From contig DS999533.1 in the NCBI GenBank assembly GCA_000158135.1, forward strand, positions 217,118 to 281,117: a stretch of 64,000 nucleotides of DNA. Reading direction: 5' to 3'. The stretch comes from Rhodobacteraceae bacterium KLH11 (GTDB taxonomy: Bacteria; Pseudomonadota; Alphaproteobacteria; Rhodobacterales; Rhodobacteraceae). Shown piece after piece: positions 42,182-49,998 of the stretch. The notes under the pieces are model-generated. The model worked only from the letters and a program-made list of their open reading frames with translations, was not told the DNA's origin and made no database searches. Each line of letters opens with the position of its first letter. Within the stretch, counting starts at the first letter, position 1. A program made the position numbers and the translations under genes.

Positions 42182-43250
42182 CGTTCCTCGAGCACATGCT
42201 CCCGGCAAAATAATTTTGTCGGGGGAACACTCGGTGGTGTTCGGAGCTCCGGTACTCTCCGTTTCGATTGCTCAGTATACCCAAGTCTGGTTGAAGCCAA
42301 TACACGGCAGTGGAGGATTGTTTACTGCTTTCGAGCAAGTTTCACGCGGTGAGTTTTATCCATTTGCAACGCTTAGCAGTTTCAAACAGACTCTTGATCA
42401 CCGGTTTGAGCAATTTGTGGGTGGCAAATTGCCGGTTCAAAATATTCTTCAACGGCCGGATGATTTGGTAATGTATGCTGTGGCCTCGTTCATACAACAA
42501 TTGCCAGTTCCTGAGGTTGCTGATGACCACCCTCTACCTGTTCCAGGAACGCTGGGTAGCTGTTCATCGTTGCCGCTGGGAGCAGGGATGGGATCGTCGG
42601 CGGCTGTAATCGCTGCGACATTTGCTCTCTACGAAAATCTGTTCAATGAAACTATGACACCAGAGGAGCGAATTGAGAGAATTCGTTTCTGTGAGCGGTT
42701 GCGACATGGAAGAGGTAGCGCCATTGATGCTGTTTCCGTAGTTTACGGCGGTGTGAACAGGGTAGAAGGAAATCAATTTAGTCGCCCCAACATTCCCACA
42801 CATCACGCGTTGTGGACAGGTGAAGGCTGGTACTGGGTTTTGCACGGAACGCCGGCAAGCGCCACGGGAGAATGCGTAGCGGCGGTGCGCCGACTTTATG
42901 AAAAGGACGTTGCGTTGTGGCAAGAGTTCAGCGATTGCACCAACGCTTTGCAAACCAATCTTGAAGCAAACGTCAACCCGATAACAACACTACGTCACAA
43001 TCACCGGCTTTTGGTTCGAATAGGAGTGGTACCAACTGCGACGCAAGACTTTGTAAATGCTGTGGAGAGAGCTGGTGGTGCCGCAAAGGTCTGCGGTGCT
43101 GGATCAATAAAGGGAGATCAAGGGGGAGTGGTTTTAGTCTACATCGAAGACAAAGACGCCATGAACGTACTCATGGCTGACAAGGGAAACCTCCGTTGGG
43201 CACCATTAAAGGTCTCTCCTTCAGGTGCTGTGCAAGGTGCAGCTCCATGA
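42162..43250 (+). CDS. mvk: Mevalonate kinase (GHMP family)
   Basis: The 362-residue protein (ATG 42162, inside the end of hcs; a TTG at 42141 is also possible) begins AHAPGKIILSGEHSVVFGAP, the mevalonate kinase N-terminal signature. It has the GHMP ATP loop LPLGAGMGSSAAVIAAT and a C-terminal AAKVCGAGSIKGDQGG motif. It phosphorylates mevalonate. The length and position match mvk of the P. zeaxanthinifaciens mevalonate operon. Confidence 0.85.
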   Translation: MSMLPANVPRAHAPGKIILSGEHSVVFGAPVLSVSIAQYTQVWLKPIHGSGGLFTAFEQVSRGEFYPFATLSSFKQTLDHRFEQFVGGKLPVQNILQRPDDLVMYAVASFIQQLPVPEVADDHPLPVPGTLGSCSSLPLGAGMGSSAAVIAATFALYENLFNETMTPEERIERIRFCERLRHGRGSAIDAVSVVYGGVNRVEGNQFSRPNIPTHHALWTGEGWYWVLHGTPASATGECVAAVRRLYEKDVALWQEFSDCTNALQTNLEANVNPITTLRHNHRLLVRIGVVPTATQDFVNAVERAGGAAKVCGAGSIKGDQGGVVLVYIEDKDAMNVLMADKGNLRWAPLKVSPSGAVQGAAP

Positions 43251-44197
43251 ACTACACTCCCATCAAGGTTTCGGCTCCGGGATCAATCATGATCACGGGT
43301 GAACATGCTGTTGTCTACGGCCAACCTTCTATTGTGTGCGCAATAGACCAAAGGGTCACCGTCGAGGCATTGCCATTGACCGAAAGGCGAGTTGAAATCG
43401 TATCTGACATAGCTCCGCCCGTGACGTTGCCGCTTGATGTTATTTCTGGGGATGGCCCTTATCGCTTTATTCTCAGTGCCGTTGAATTATTTGCCGGACG
43501 CCTCAAACATGGGGTACGACTTACCGTTTCATCCAAGATCGACCCGTCTTTAGGCTTGGGATCGTCAGCTGCCGTGACCATCGCAAGTTTGGGTGCTCTG
43601 GCGACGATGCTGGGTGACCGTTTGGGGCTATTGCTGCACACCAGAGCGTTGGCAATAATCAGGCGACACCAGAAACGCGGAAGTGGTGCGGATTTAGCGG
43701 CGAGCGTCTTTGGCGGCATGATTGCCTACAAGCTTCCAACTGAATTGCTAAACAAAGTCCCGGCGGCAGAAACATCGGCAAAAATTACCCCGCTACCCAC
43801 ACCTCCAATTCTAAGCCTATGCTATTCTGGAAACAAAACTCCAACTTCCGCAGTTCTTGCCAAGGTTGCGCGATCCATGGTCGGGAGGGAAGAAGAGTTT
43901 GCAGCTCTTTACGAGCGCATGGGTCGGGTTGTCAGGGACTCAATTGCTTTTGCAAGAGTTAGAAACTGGCCAGCCTTTGGGGATACTCTTTCAGAATATC
44001 AAGGTATGATGGAAGAGCTCGATGTTTCCGACCCAACCCTTGAAAGGATGATTGATAACGCACTTGCTTGCCCAAAAACTCTTGGCGCAAAGATATCTGG
44101 CTCTGGACTGGGTGATTGTGTTCTGGCCGTTGGTGCCGTGCCCAGCAATTTTTTTCAGGCACCCGTCACTTCGAAAGGATTGCACGTGTATGCCTGA
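43247..44197 (+). CDS. pmk: Phosphomevalonate kinase (GHMP family)
   Basis: The 316-residue GHMP kinase starts at ATG 43247 overlapping the mvk stop. It shows SAPGSIMITGEHAVVYGQP, the ATP loop PSLGLGSSAAVTIASLG, RGSGADLAASVFGG and AKISGSGLGDCVLA. It also resembles mevalonate kinases, so activity alone is not decided by sequence. Its position between mvk and mvd, as in the Paracoccus operon order, favours phosphomevalonate kinase. Confidence 0.75.
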   Translation: MNYTPIKVSAPGSIMITGEHAVVYGQPSIVCAIDQRVTVEALPLTERRVEIVSDIAPPVTLPLDVISGDGPYRFILSAVELFAGRLKHGVRLTVSSKIDPSLGLGSSAAVTIASLGALATMLGDRLGLLLHTRALAIIRRHQKRGSGADLAASVFGGMIAYKLPTELLNKVPAAETSAKITPLPTPPILSLCYSGNKTPTSAVLAKVARSMVGREEEFAALYERMGRVVRDSIAFARVRNWPAFGDTLSEYQGMMEELDVSDPTLERMIDNALACPKTLGAKISGSGLGDCVLAVGAVPSNFFQAPVTSKGLHVYA

Positions 44198-45215
44198 TCC
44201 GGTTCAAATATTTTTCGACAGTGTGCTCCCCAACAAGTTACCACGCCCAGAGTCTTATGAAGCCTATTCACCTAGCAACATTGCGCTCGCTAAGTACTGG
44301 GGTAAACGAGACCAGACACTGAACCTGCCATTAAACAGTTCACTATCTATTTCTCTTGGGCACCTTGGCAGCAAGACCCATGTGTCCTCTGCGACTGATG
44401 GTGTTGATGGCGTTTGGTTCGATGGTGATAAACTTCCCAATCAAAGCCGTTTTGCACAAAAAGTACTAGCATTCGCAGACCTATTTCGGCGCGGCCAGAA
44501 TTTACCATTACATATTGTCACCAAGAACACTATCCCAACGGCATCAGGGTTGGCTTCATCGGCATCTGGGTTTGCCGCTTTAACCCGAGCGATCTCCGGG
44601 GCTTTTAAACTTGCTCTTTCGGATGCGCAACTCAGTATGATTTCCCGTTTCGGCAGTGGCAGTGCAAGTCGGTCCATTTGGCATGGATTTGTATGTTGGG
44701 ACCGAGGTGTACGAGACGACGGCACTGACTGTGTCGCTCGCCAATTGCCGCACCATTGGCCAGGTTTTCGAATAGCAGTCATACCCGTCGACACGGACCT
44801 TAAATCTGTCCCGTCGAGCGATGGGATGCGGCATACTGTGGCGACGTCCCCTCTGTTCGAAGCCTGGCCAGAACATGCTGAGGCTGACTGTATTCGAGTG
44901 GAAGCAGCTGTCTTAGCCCGCGACTTTACGGTGCTTGGTGAAACCGTGGAAGCCAACGCGCTAGCAATGCACGCAACGATGCTAGCGTCAAGGCCGGTAT
45001 TGAACTACTTACAACCGGCAAGTTGGACGTGTCTGGAGACGATCTGGAATGCCCGAAAGGCAGGAATTGAAGCTTACGCCACAATGGACGCCGGAGCGAA
45101 TATCAAGGTACTATTTCTGGAAACGAACAGGACACAAATCGAGACATTGTTTCCACAAGGATTGATTATCGACCCCTTTGCTGACCATACCCAAGAATGC
45201 GAATTTAGCAAGTGA
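44190..45215 (+). CDS. mvd: Diphosphomevalonate decarboxylase
   Basis: The 341-residue protein starts at ATG 44190, overlapping pmk by 8 bp. It has the decarboxylase signatures SPSNIALAKYWGKRD, LPLNSSLSISL, NTIPTASGLASSASGFAALT and SGSASRSIWHGFVCWDRG, and a late AYATMDAGANIKVLF. It forms IPP from diphosphomevalonate with ATP and loss of CO2, and completes the pathway. It is the last gene of the operon. About 200 bp without a clear terminator follow before the next gene. Confidence 0.9.
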   Translation: MPDPVQIFFDSVLPNKLPRPESYEAYSPSNIALAKYWGKRDQTLNLPLNSSLSISLGHLGSKTHVSSATDGVDGVWFDGDKLPNQSRFAQKVLAFADLFRRGQNLPLHIVTKNTIPTASGLASSASGFAALTRAISGAFKLALSDAQLSMISRFGSGSASRSIWHGFVCWDRGVRDDGTDCVARQLPHHWPGFRIAVIPVDTDLKSVPSSDGMRHTVATSPLFEAWPEHAEADCIRVEAAVLARDFTVLGETVEANALAMHATMLASRPVLNYLQPASWTCLETIWNARKAGIEAYATMDAGANIKVLFLETNRTQIETLFPQGLIIDPFADHTQECEFSK

Positions 45216-45416
45216 TTGCAAAAAAGGTCTGAGCCAGGCACTTGGTGAAAGGTCAATTCACGCCCGGACTCCGTCCGCCATACCCGAAACGGCCCGAAAC
45301 AAAGGGGGCAGGGCAAACAAGATCTTAAGCGCATTGAGTCGTCTTGACGTTTTTTAACCTGTGCTATAGCCAGAATTTCACCCCAGACAGTGTTGGAAGT
45401 TGGCTTTGTGGCGGTC

Positions 45417-46367
45417 ATGTCCCAGGCGCAAAAATTTGTGTTTTTTCTGACGGATGAGTTCTCACATCTCGCGTTTTCATGCGCGGTCGAGCCGTTGCGA
45501 ATCGCAAATCTCATCAGCGGGAAAGACCTGTACGAGTGGTCGTTGCATTCTGAGGACGGTGAACCCGTTGCGTCCTCGAACGGATCCAAGATATCGGTTT
45601 CTGGAGATTTCTCCGCGGTCGCCAAATGCCACAGGCTTTTTGTTCTTTCCGGCATCAACATGCGGGACCATGTCAGCCGACCACTACTGTCAGCGTTGCG
45701 CCGAGAGCGCGCAGGGGGAACCAAAATCGGCGCTCTGTGCTCGGGGGCATGGATCTTGGCCGAGGCCGGGTTCCTTGGCGGATATAAAGCTGCCATTCAT
45801 TGGGAATACCACGATAGTTTCATGGAAGAGTTTCCCGATGTAAATCTGGTGCGCAGCGTTTTTGTTGCCGATGAAAAACACATCACAGCGTCTGGGGGAA
45901 CCGCAACAGCAGACCTTATGCTGCATTTGATTGAAGCAGATCACGGCGAAGATCTGGCTCTCGAAGTAGCGGATCAAATGGTTTACGTCGCGGTCAGAAA
46001 CGCGACGGCAGAACAGCGAGTTTCGCTGCAATCGCGGAACGGCATGCGTAACAAGCATCTTGCGGGTGCAATTCGCATCATGCGGGATCAGATTGATGAT
46101 CCGATCCCTCCGTCTTCGATTGCAGCCAGACTTGGTATTTCAACCCGCCAGCTTGAGCGGCTTTTTGGGAAATACCTGAATTCGACACCTAAAAAGTACT
46201 ATGTCGAAATGCGCCTGGACCGGGCTAGGAAGCTTTTGTTGCAGACCGAAGATTCTATAACAGATATTGCTATGGCCTGCGGCTATGAAAGCCCCGGTCA
46301 CTTTGCCAAGGTCTATCGCGCGCGCTTTGGTGTCTCTCCGCACGCGCAGCGGAACAAAATCAGCTAG
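45417..46367 (+). CDS. GlxA/GbdR-like AraC-family regulator
   Basis: The 316-residue protein has an N-terminal DJ-1/PfpI-like domain (about 1-190, with IGALCSGAWILAEAGFL) and a C-terminal AraC double helix-turn-helix (IAARLGISTRQLERLFGKYL and DIAMACGYESPGHFAKVYRA). GbdR and related regulators of glycine betaine, carnitine and choline catabolism have this layout. It precedes the MttB-type gene by 181 bp in the same direction and probably activates it. The start is ATG 45417; the frame is open further upstream. The C-terminal Ser-Pro-x-x-x-Arg end is typical. Confidence 0.82.
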   Translation: MSQAQKFVFFLTDEFSHLAFSCAVEPLRIANLISGKDLYEWSLHSEDGEPVASSNGSKISVSGDFSAVAKCHRLFVLSGINMRDHVSRPLLSALRRERAGGTKIGALCSGAWILAEAGFLGGYKAAIHWEYHDSFMEEFPDVNLVRSVFVADEKHITASGGTATADLMLHLIEADHGEDLALEVADQMVYVAVRNATAEQRVSLQSRNGMRNKHLAGAIRIMRDQIDDPIPPSSIAARLGISTRQLERLFGKYLNSTPKKYYVEMRLDRARKLLLQTEDSITDIAMACGYESPGHFAKVYRARFGVSPHAQRNKIS

Positions 46368-46548
46368 AAGCACAATTCAGCCACCGGTCCCGATCGCCGT
46401 CACTCGCTTTGCGCAAAGTAAATCGGGCAGAAGGGGCGGATAAGCGCATGTGACAAAGATATGTCGCATCTATCAAAATTACTTCGCAAGACGGAACGCA
46501 GGATCGTCAGCGAAGTGAGATAGTTTGCAAAATCATTGGAGACACACG

Positions 46549-48102
46549 ATGACCACTGAAAGCCGTACCCGTTCTCGTTCGGGCGGTCGTTCTGCCCGTC
46601 GGGCGATCCGCACCGCGCCTAAGTTTGATATGCTACCCGGCCTGACCCGTAACATTCCGTTGTGCGAGGTGATGGATCGTACTCAGGTCGAGATGATCGA
46701 CAACGCAGCCATGGACATTCTGGAAAATGTCGGCGTCCAGTTCCGCGATCCGATTGCGCTGGAAGACTGGAAGAAAGCCGGGGCCAAGGTCGATGACGAA
46801 CTTGTCTACCTGGACCGCAACATGGTGCGCGAGTTGATCTCGACCATTCCGGCGCAGTTCACCTACCACGCCCGTAACCCGGCCAATAACGTCAAGCTGG
46901 GCGGCAAGCACTCGGTCTTCGTGCCGATGACCGGCGCGCCGTTCCTGCGCGATCTGGACGATGTGCGCCGTAACCCGCTGCTGGAAGATCTGGCGATGTT
47001 CCACAAGTTGGCGCATATGATGCCCGCGTTGCACAGCTCGGCCCACCACATTGTCGAGCCCTACGATCATCCGATCAGCCAGCGACACCTGCGCATCACC
47101 TATTCGTCGATGAAATACTCCGACAAGATGTTCATGGGCATGACAACCTCACCCAGGAACGCCGAGGATGTGATGGATATGTGCGATATCCTGTTCGGCG
47201 AAGGCTTCATTGACGAGCACCCGGTCACCACTGGCAACTGCAACGGGAACAGTCCGTTGGTCTGGGATGAGACCATGCTGGGCGCGATGCGTGCTTTCTG
47301 CCGCCGCAATCAGCCGGTGCTTTGCTCTCCCTTCGTTCTGGGTGGTGCGAACACGCCCGCATCCGTTGCCGCCGCCGTGGCCCAGCTGACCGCCGAGGCG
47401 CTTTCAGCACTGGCCTACACGCAGGTGATCCGCAAGGGCACACCAGCGATCTGGGGGCACTATCTGTCGACCGTGTCGATGAAATCCGGCGCGCCGATGG
47501 CGGGTACACCCGAGATCAGCCTGATGAACTTCATGATCGGCCAGATGGCTCGGTTCTATGACGTGCCGTGGCGCACCTCGAACACCCTGGGCGGGGCCAA
47601 GACCTTCGACGCTCAGGCCGGATACGAATCCGCCACGACGCTCAGCGCAGTTGTCCATGCGGGCGCGAACTATATCTGGCACTCGGCAGGCTGGAACGAA
47701 GCGGGCATGCACTGCTCGGTCGCAAAGTTCGTTGTGGATGCGGAACAATGCGCGATGGCGTATCGCATGGCCGAAGGCCCCAAGTGGCACGACTTCGATC
47801 AGGCCATTGCTGCGGTGCCGGATGTGGGTCCCGGCGGTCACTATCTGGGCCATCCGCACACGCAGGAAAATTTCCAGCAGGCGTTCTTCATGCCCGAACT
47901 GTTCGACAACAACTCAATTGAGCAATGGCAGGCAGAAGGCAGCGTTGAGATCACGGAACGTGCCCTCACGCACGCCAAGAAGCTGTTGGCTGAGTATCAG
48001 GAGCCAAAGCTGGACGAGGCCAAGAACGAAGAACTTCTCGACTACATCGCCCACCGCGAGCGCGAGATTCCGGCGGTGGAAGAGCTAAACCAGATTTACT
48101 GA
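46549..48102 (+). CDS. MttB-family (COG5598) corrinoid/THF-type methyltransferase without pyrrolysine
   Basis: The 517-residue protein belongs to the trimethylamine methyltransferase superfamily (FDMLPGLTRNIPLCEVMD near the start, SSAHHIVEPYDHP, GHPHTQENFQQAFFMPELFD near the end). True trimethylamine MttB has an in-frame UAG for pyrrolysine. This gene has none, so it belongs to the non-Pyl group that demethylates quaternary amines such as glycine betaine, proline betaine or carnitine. No corrinoid protein gene lies next to it. The start is ATG 46549 with GGAG upstream. A Rho-independent terminator follows. Confidence 0.82.
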   Translation: MTTESRTRSRSGGRSARRAIRTAPKFDMLPGLTRNIPLCEVMDRTQVEMIDNAAMDILENVGVQFRDPIALEDWKKAGAKVDDELVYLDRNMVRELISTIPAQFTYHARNPANNVKLGGKHSVFVPMTGAPFLRDLDDVRRNPLLEDLAMFHKLAHMMPALHSSAHHIVEPYDHPISQRHLRITYSSMKYSDKMFMGMTTSPRNAEDVMDMCDILFGEGFIDEHPVTTGNCNGNSPLVWDETMLGAMRAFCRRNQPVLCSPFVLGGANTPASVAAAVAQLTAEALSALAYTQVIRKGTPAIWGHYLSTVSMKSGAPMAGTPEISLMNFMIGQMARFYDVPWRTSNTLGGAKTFDAQAGYESATTLSAVVHAGANYIWHSAGWNEAGMHCSVAKFVVDAEQCAMAYRMAEGPKWHDFDQAIAAVPDVGPGGHYLGHPHTQENFQQAFFMPELFDNNSIEQWQAEGSVEITERALTHAKKLLAEYQEPKLDEAKNEELLDYIAHREREIPAVEELNQIY

Positions 48103-48124
48103 AGCAACTTCCCTCCCCAAACTG

Positions 48125-48150
48125 GCCCACCTCAACAGGCGGGCTTTTTT
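48125..48150 (+). terminator. Rho-independent terminator after the MttB-type gene
   Basis: GCCCACCT (48125-48132), loop CAAC, AGGCGGGC (48137-48144), then six T. One mismatch in the stem. It begins 23 bases after the stop. Confidence 0.85.
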
Positions 48151-48171
48151 GGTTGAAAGGAGGCGGTGCCG

Positions 48172-48654
48172 GCGGATATAGCCCATCGTGCGGTGTTCCG
48201 CGACGCGGGTGCGCATATCCTCGGGCGTGCCCGCGTAGATCGAGCTGATCGCGGGCAGGCGATTGCCCGTCGCGCCGCCCAGCAGTTTGTGGGCCGGCAG
48301 GCCGACCGATTTGCCGAACAGGTCCCAACAGGCCAGATCAAGGGCCGATTTCGCGTGGTTATGGCCCAGCAGCGCTTCATCCATCGCATCATTGATCCGG
48401 TCCACATCGCGCGGGTCTCAGCCGATCAGATAGGGGGCGATTTTCTCGACCCCGGCGCGGGCGCCCCGTGCGTGGGCGGCGATGTAGTTCGGGCCGAAGG
48501 ACGTGGATTCACCCCACCCATCGGTCCCGTCATCGGCTGTGATACAGACGATGACACTGTCGAACCCGGTGTAAATGCGCCCGCCCGACAGCTCGTAAGA
48601 GCCGCCCGCATAGGGCAGATGCAGTTCAAAAAGCTCGATCTTGCGGATTTTCAT
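48172..48654 (-). pseudogene. Enolase-superfamily epimerase (HpbD-like), N-terminal third with a stop
   Basis: The frame begins MKIRKIELFELHLPYAGGSY at 48654, overlapping the end of the dehydrogenase gene. It reads 78 codons, meets TGA at 48418-48420, and continues in the same frame as DPRDVDRINDAMDEALLGHN, then SALDLACWDLFGKSVGLP to about HRTMGY. This is the capping domain and early barrel of MR/MLE enzymes such as hydroxyproline-betaine 2-epimerase. The catalytic barrel (KxK, DxE) is missing. Nonsense plus truncation make it inactive. Confidence 0.78.
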
Positions 48655-49745
48655 GAGGTTACCTGTGGCGGGATCAGCACCAGCTGCCCGGTATGGGTTT
48701 TGGTCAGAAACTCTTCCTGAGCCGTAGCTATCTCTCTGAGCGGATAGGTCTTGGCGACGACAGGGCGGATTTCTCCGGCCTCGATGTATTTCACGAGGTT
48801 TTCGAACACGATGTCTTCCTGAAAGGTGCAGCCAAACAAGGTGAGGTCTTTCAGGTAGAGCGTCCGCACGTCGATTTCACAGATAGGCCCGGCAATGGCT
48901 CCGGCGGTCGCATAGCGCCCACCCCGGCGTAGCACGTCCAGCAGGCTGGGCCATTGCGGACCGGCCACCAGATCAACCACCACATCGATCGAGCCCTCTC
49001 CCAGTTCAGCCACCAGATCGGCGTTGCGGTTCAGTACGCGATCTGCACCCAAAGCCTGAACGCCCTCGGCCTTTGCAGGAGAGCACAGCGCGATCACATG
49101 CGCGCCGCGCCGTTTCGCCAGTTGCACCGCAGCCGAACCAACGCCGCCCGACGCCCCCGTGACCAGAACGGTCTCGGGTCCGACATTGGCGCGGTGCAGC
49201 ATGCCCTCGGCCGTAGAATAGGCGCAGGGGATGGCGGCCAGCTTGACATCCTCCCAGTCGCAATTCACAGCATGTGTTTCCTGTGCGGGGGCCACGCAGA
49301 ACTGGGCAAAACCCCCATCGCATTCGCTGCCGATGGTCCAACACTCATAGGGGCGGTAGTCGACATAAGTCCGCAGCATGTTGCGCACGATCACACGCTC
49401 GCCAACGCGCGCTGGGTCGACCCCATCGCCTACGGCAGCAACATAGCCACAGACATCCGCGCCCTGAATGCGGGGAAAGCTCAATGGCGTGCCGGACCAG
49501 CCGGCATCGACATCATCCACGGTTTCAAATCCCGAGGCACCACCAGTATTGGTGTCTTCGGTGACCGCCTTGGAATACCAGCCGATCCGCGTGTTGATGT
49601 CGGTGTTGTTCACACCTGCGGCGGCGACGCGGATCAGAACCTCTCCGCGCCCCGGCATGGGGACGGGTACGTCCGAGCGGTAGTCCAGCATCTCGATACC
49701 GCCATGGCCGGTCAGTTGGACCGCATACATGGTTTCGGGGATCAT
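48651..49745 (-). CDS. Medium-chain dehydrogenase/reductase (zinc-type or quinone-oxidoreductase-like)
   Basis: The 364-residue protein has the MDR fold: a GroES-like N-terminal domain with GRGEVLIRVAAAGVNNTDIN, then the Rossmann motif VLVTGASGGVGSAAVQLA (about 195-212). It has FPRIQGADVCGYV but lacks an obvious structural-zinc Cys cluster, so a quinone-oxidoreductase-like NADPH enzyme is as likely as an alcohol dehydrogenase. It stands between two pieces of an MR/MLE epimerase gene and on the same strand as the betaine genes. Its substrate is unknown. Confidence 0.78.
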   Translation of the reverse strand: MIPETMYAVQLTGHGGIEMLDYRSDVPVPMPGRGEVLIRVAAAGVNNTDINTRIGWYSKAVTEDTNTGGASGFETVDDVDAGWSGTPLSFPRIQGADVCGYVAAVGDGVDPARVGERVIVRNMLRTYVDYRPYECWTIGSECDGGFAQFCVAPAQETHAVNCDWEDVKLAAIPCAYSTAEGMLHRANVGPETVLVTGASGGVGSAAVQLAKRRGAHVIALCSPAKAEGVQALGADRVLNRNADLVAELGEGSIDVVVDLVAGPQWPSLLDVLRRGGRYATAGAIAGPICEIDVRTLYLKDLTLFGCTFQEDIVFENLVKYIEAGEIRPVVAKTYPLREIATAQEEFLTKTHTGQLVLIPPQVTS

Positions 49746-49755
49746 GGTGTTCTCC

Positions 49756-49935
49756 TTAGTATGAGGCGACAGGCGCGCCGAACAGCGTCTCGTCGGGGGT
49801 GACGCGCAGGCCCGGCCCGCTCGGACGCTGAATGTGACCGCCTTGGATAGTAATGCCGTTTTCGGGATCGTAATTGCTTTCGATATAAGGGGCGGCGAGC
49901 CACGCGCCCTCCATCAGCGTCGGACGCACGGTCAA
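49756..49935 (-). pseudogene. Enolase-superfamily epimerase (HpbD-like), C-terminal fragment
   Basis: The fragment [20 protein letters not shown], then [15 protein letters not shown] and [14 protein letters not shown], matches the C-terminal end of hydroxyproline-betaine epimerase-type MR/MLE enzymes (typically [12 protein letters not shown]...). It ends at a normal stop 10 bp before the dehydrogenase start. The preceding residues back to 49974 come from the terminator region of the BCCT gene, so an internal deletion removed most of the gene. Confidence 0.75.
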
Positions 49936-49940
49936 CCGAA

Positions 49941-49967
49941 GCAAAACGCCGCCCCGGGTTTGGGGCG
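49941..49967 (-). terminator. Rho-independent-like terminator after the BCCT gene
   Basis: On the minus strand CGCCCC (49967-49962) pairs with GGGGCG (49955-49950), followed by GCGTTTTGC. It lies about 35 bases after the transporter stop. Confidence 0.6.
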
Positions 49968-49998
49968 ACGACAATTGTTTTTGCTGTGTAGGATTGAC

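Noticed and set aside
43247..44197. Annotation of this gene as a second mevalonate kinase
   Set aside because: The motifs permit it, but the operon position before mvd and the length match phosphomevalonate kinase of the Paracoccus-type operon, which would otherwise be missing.
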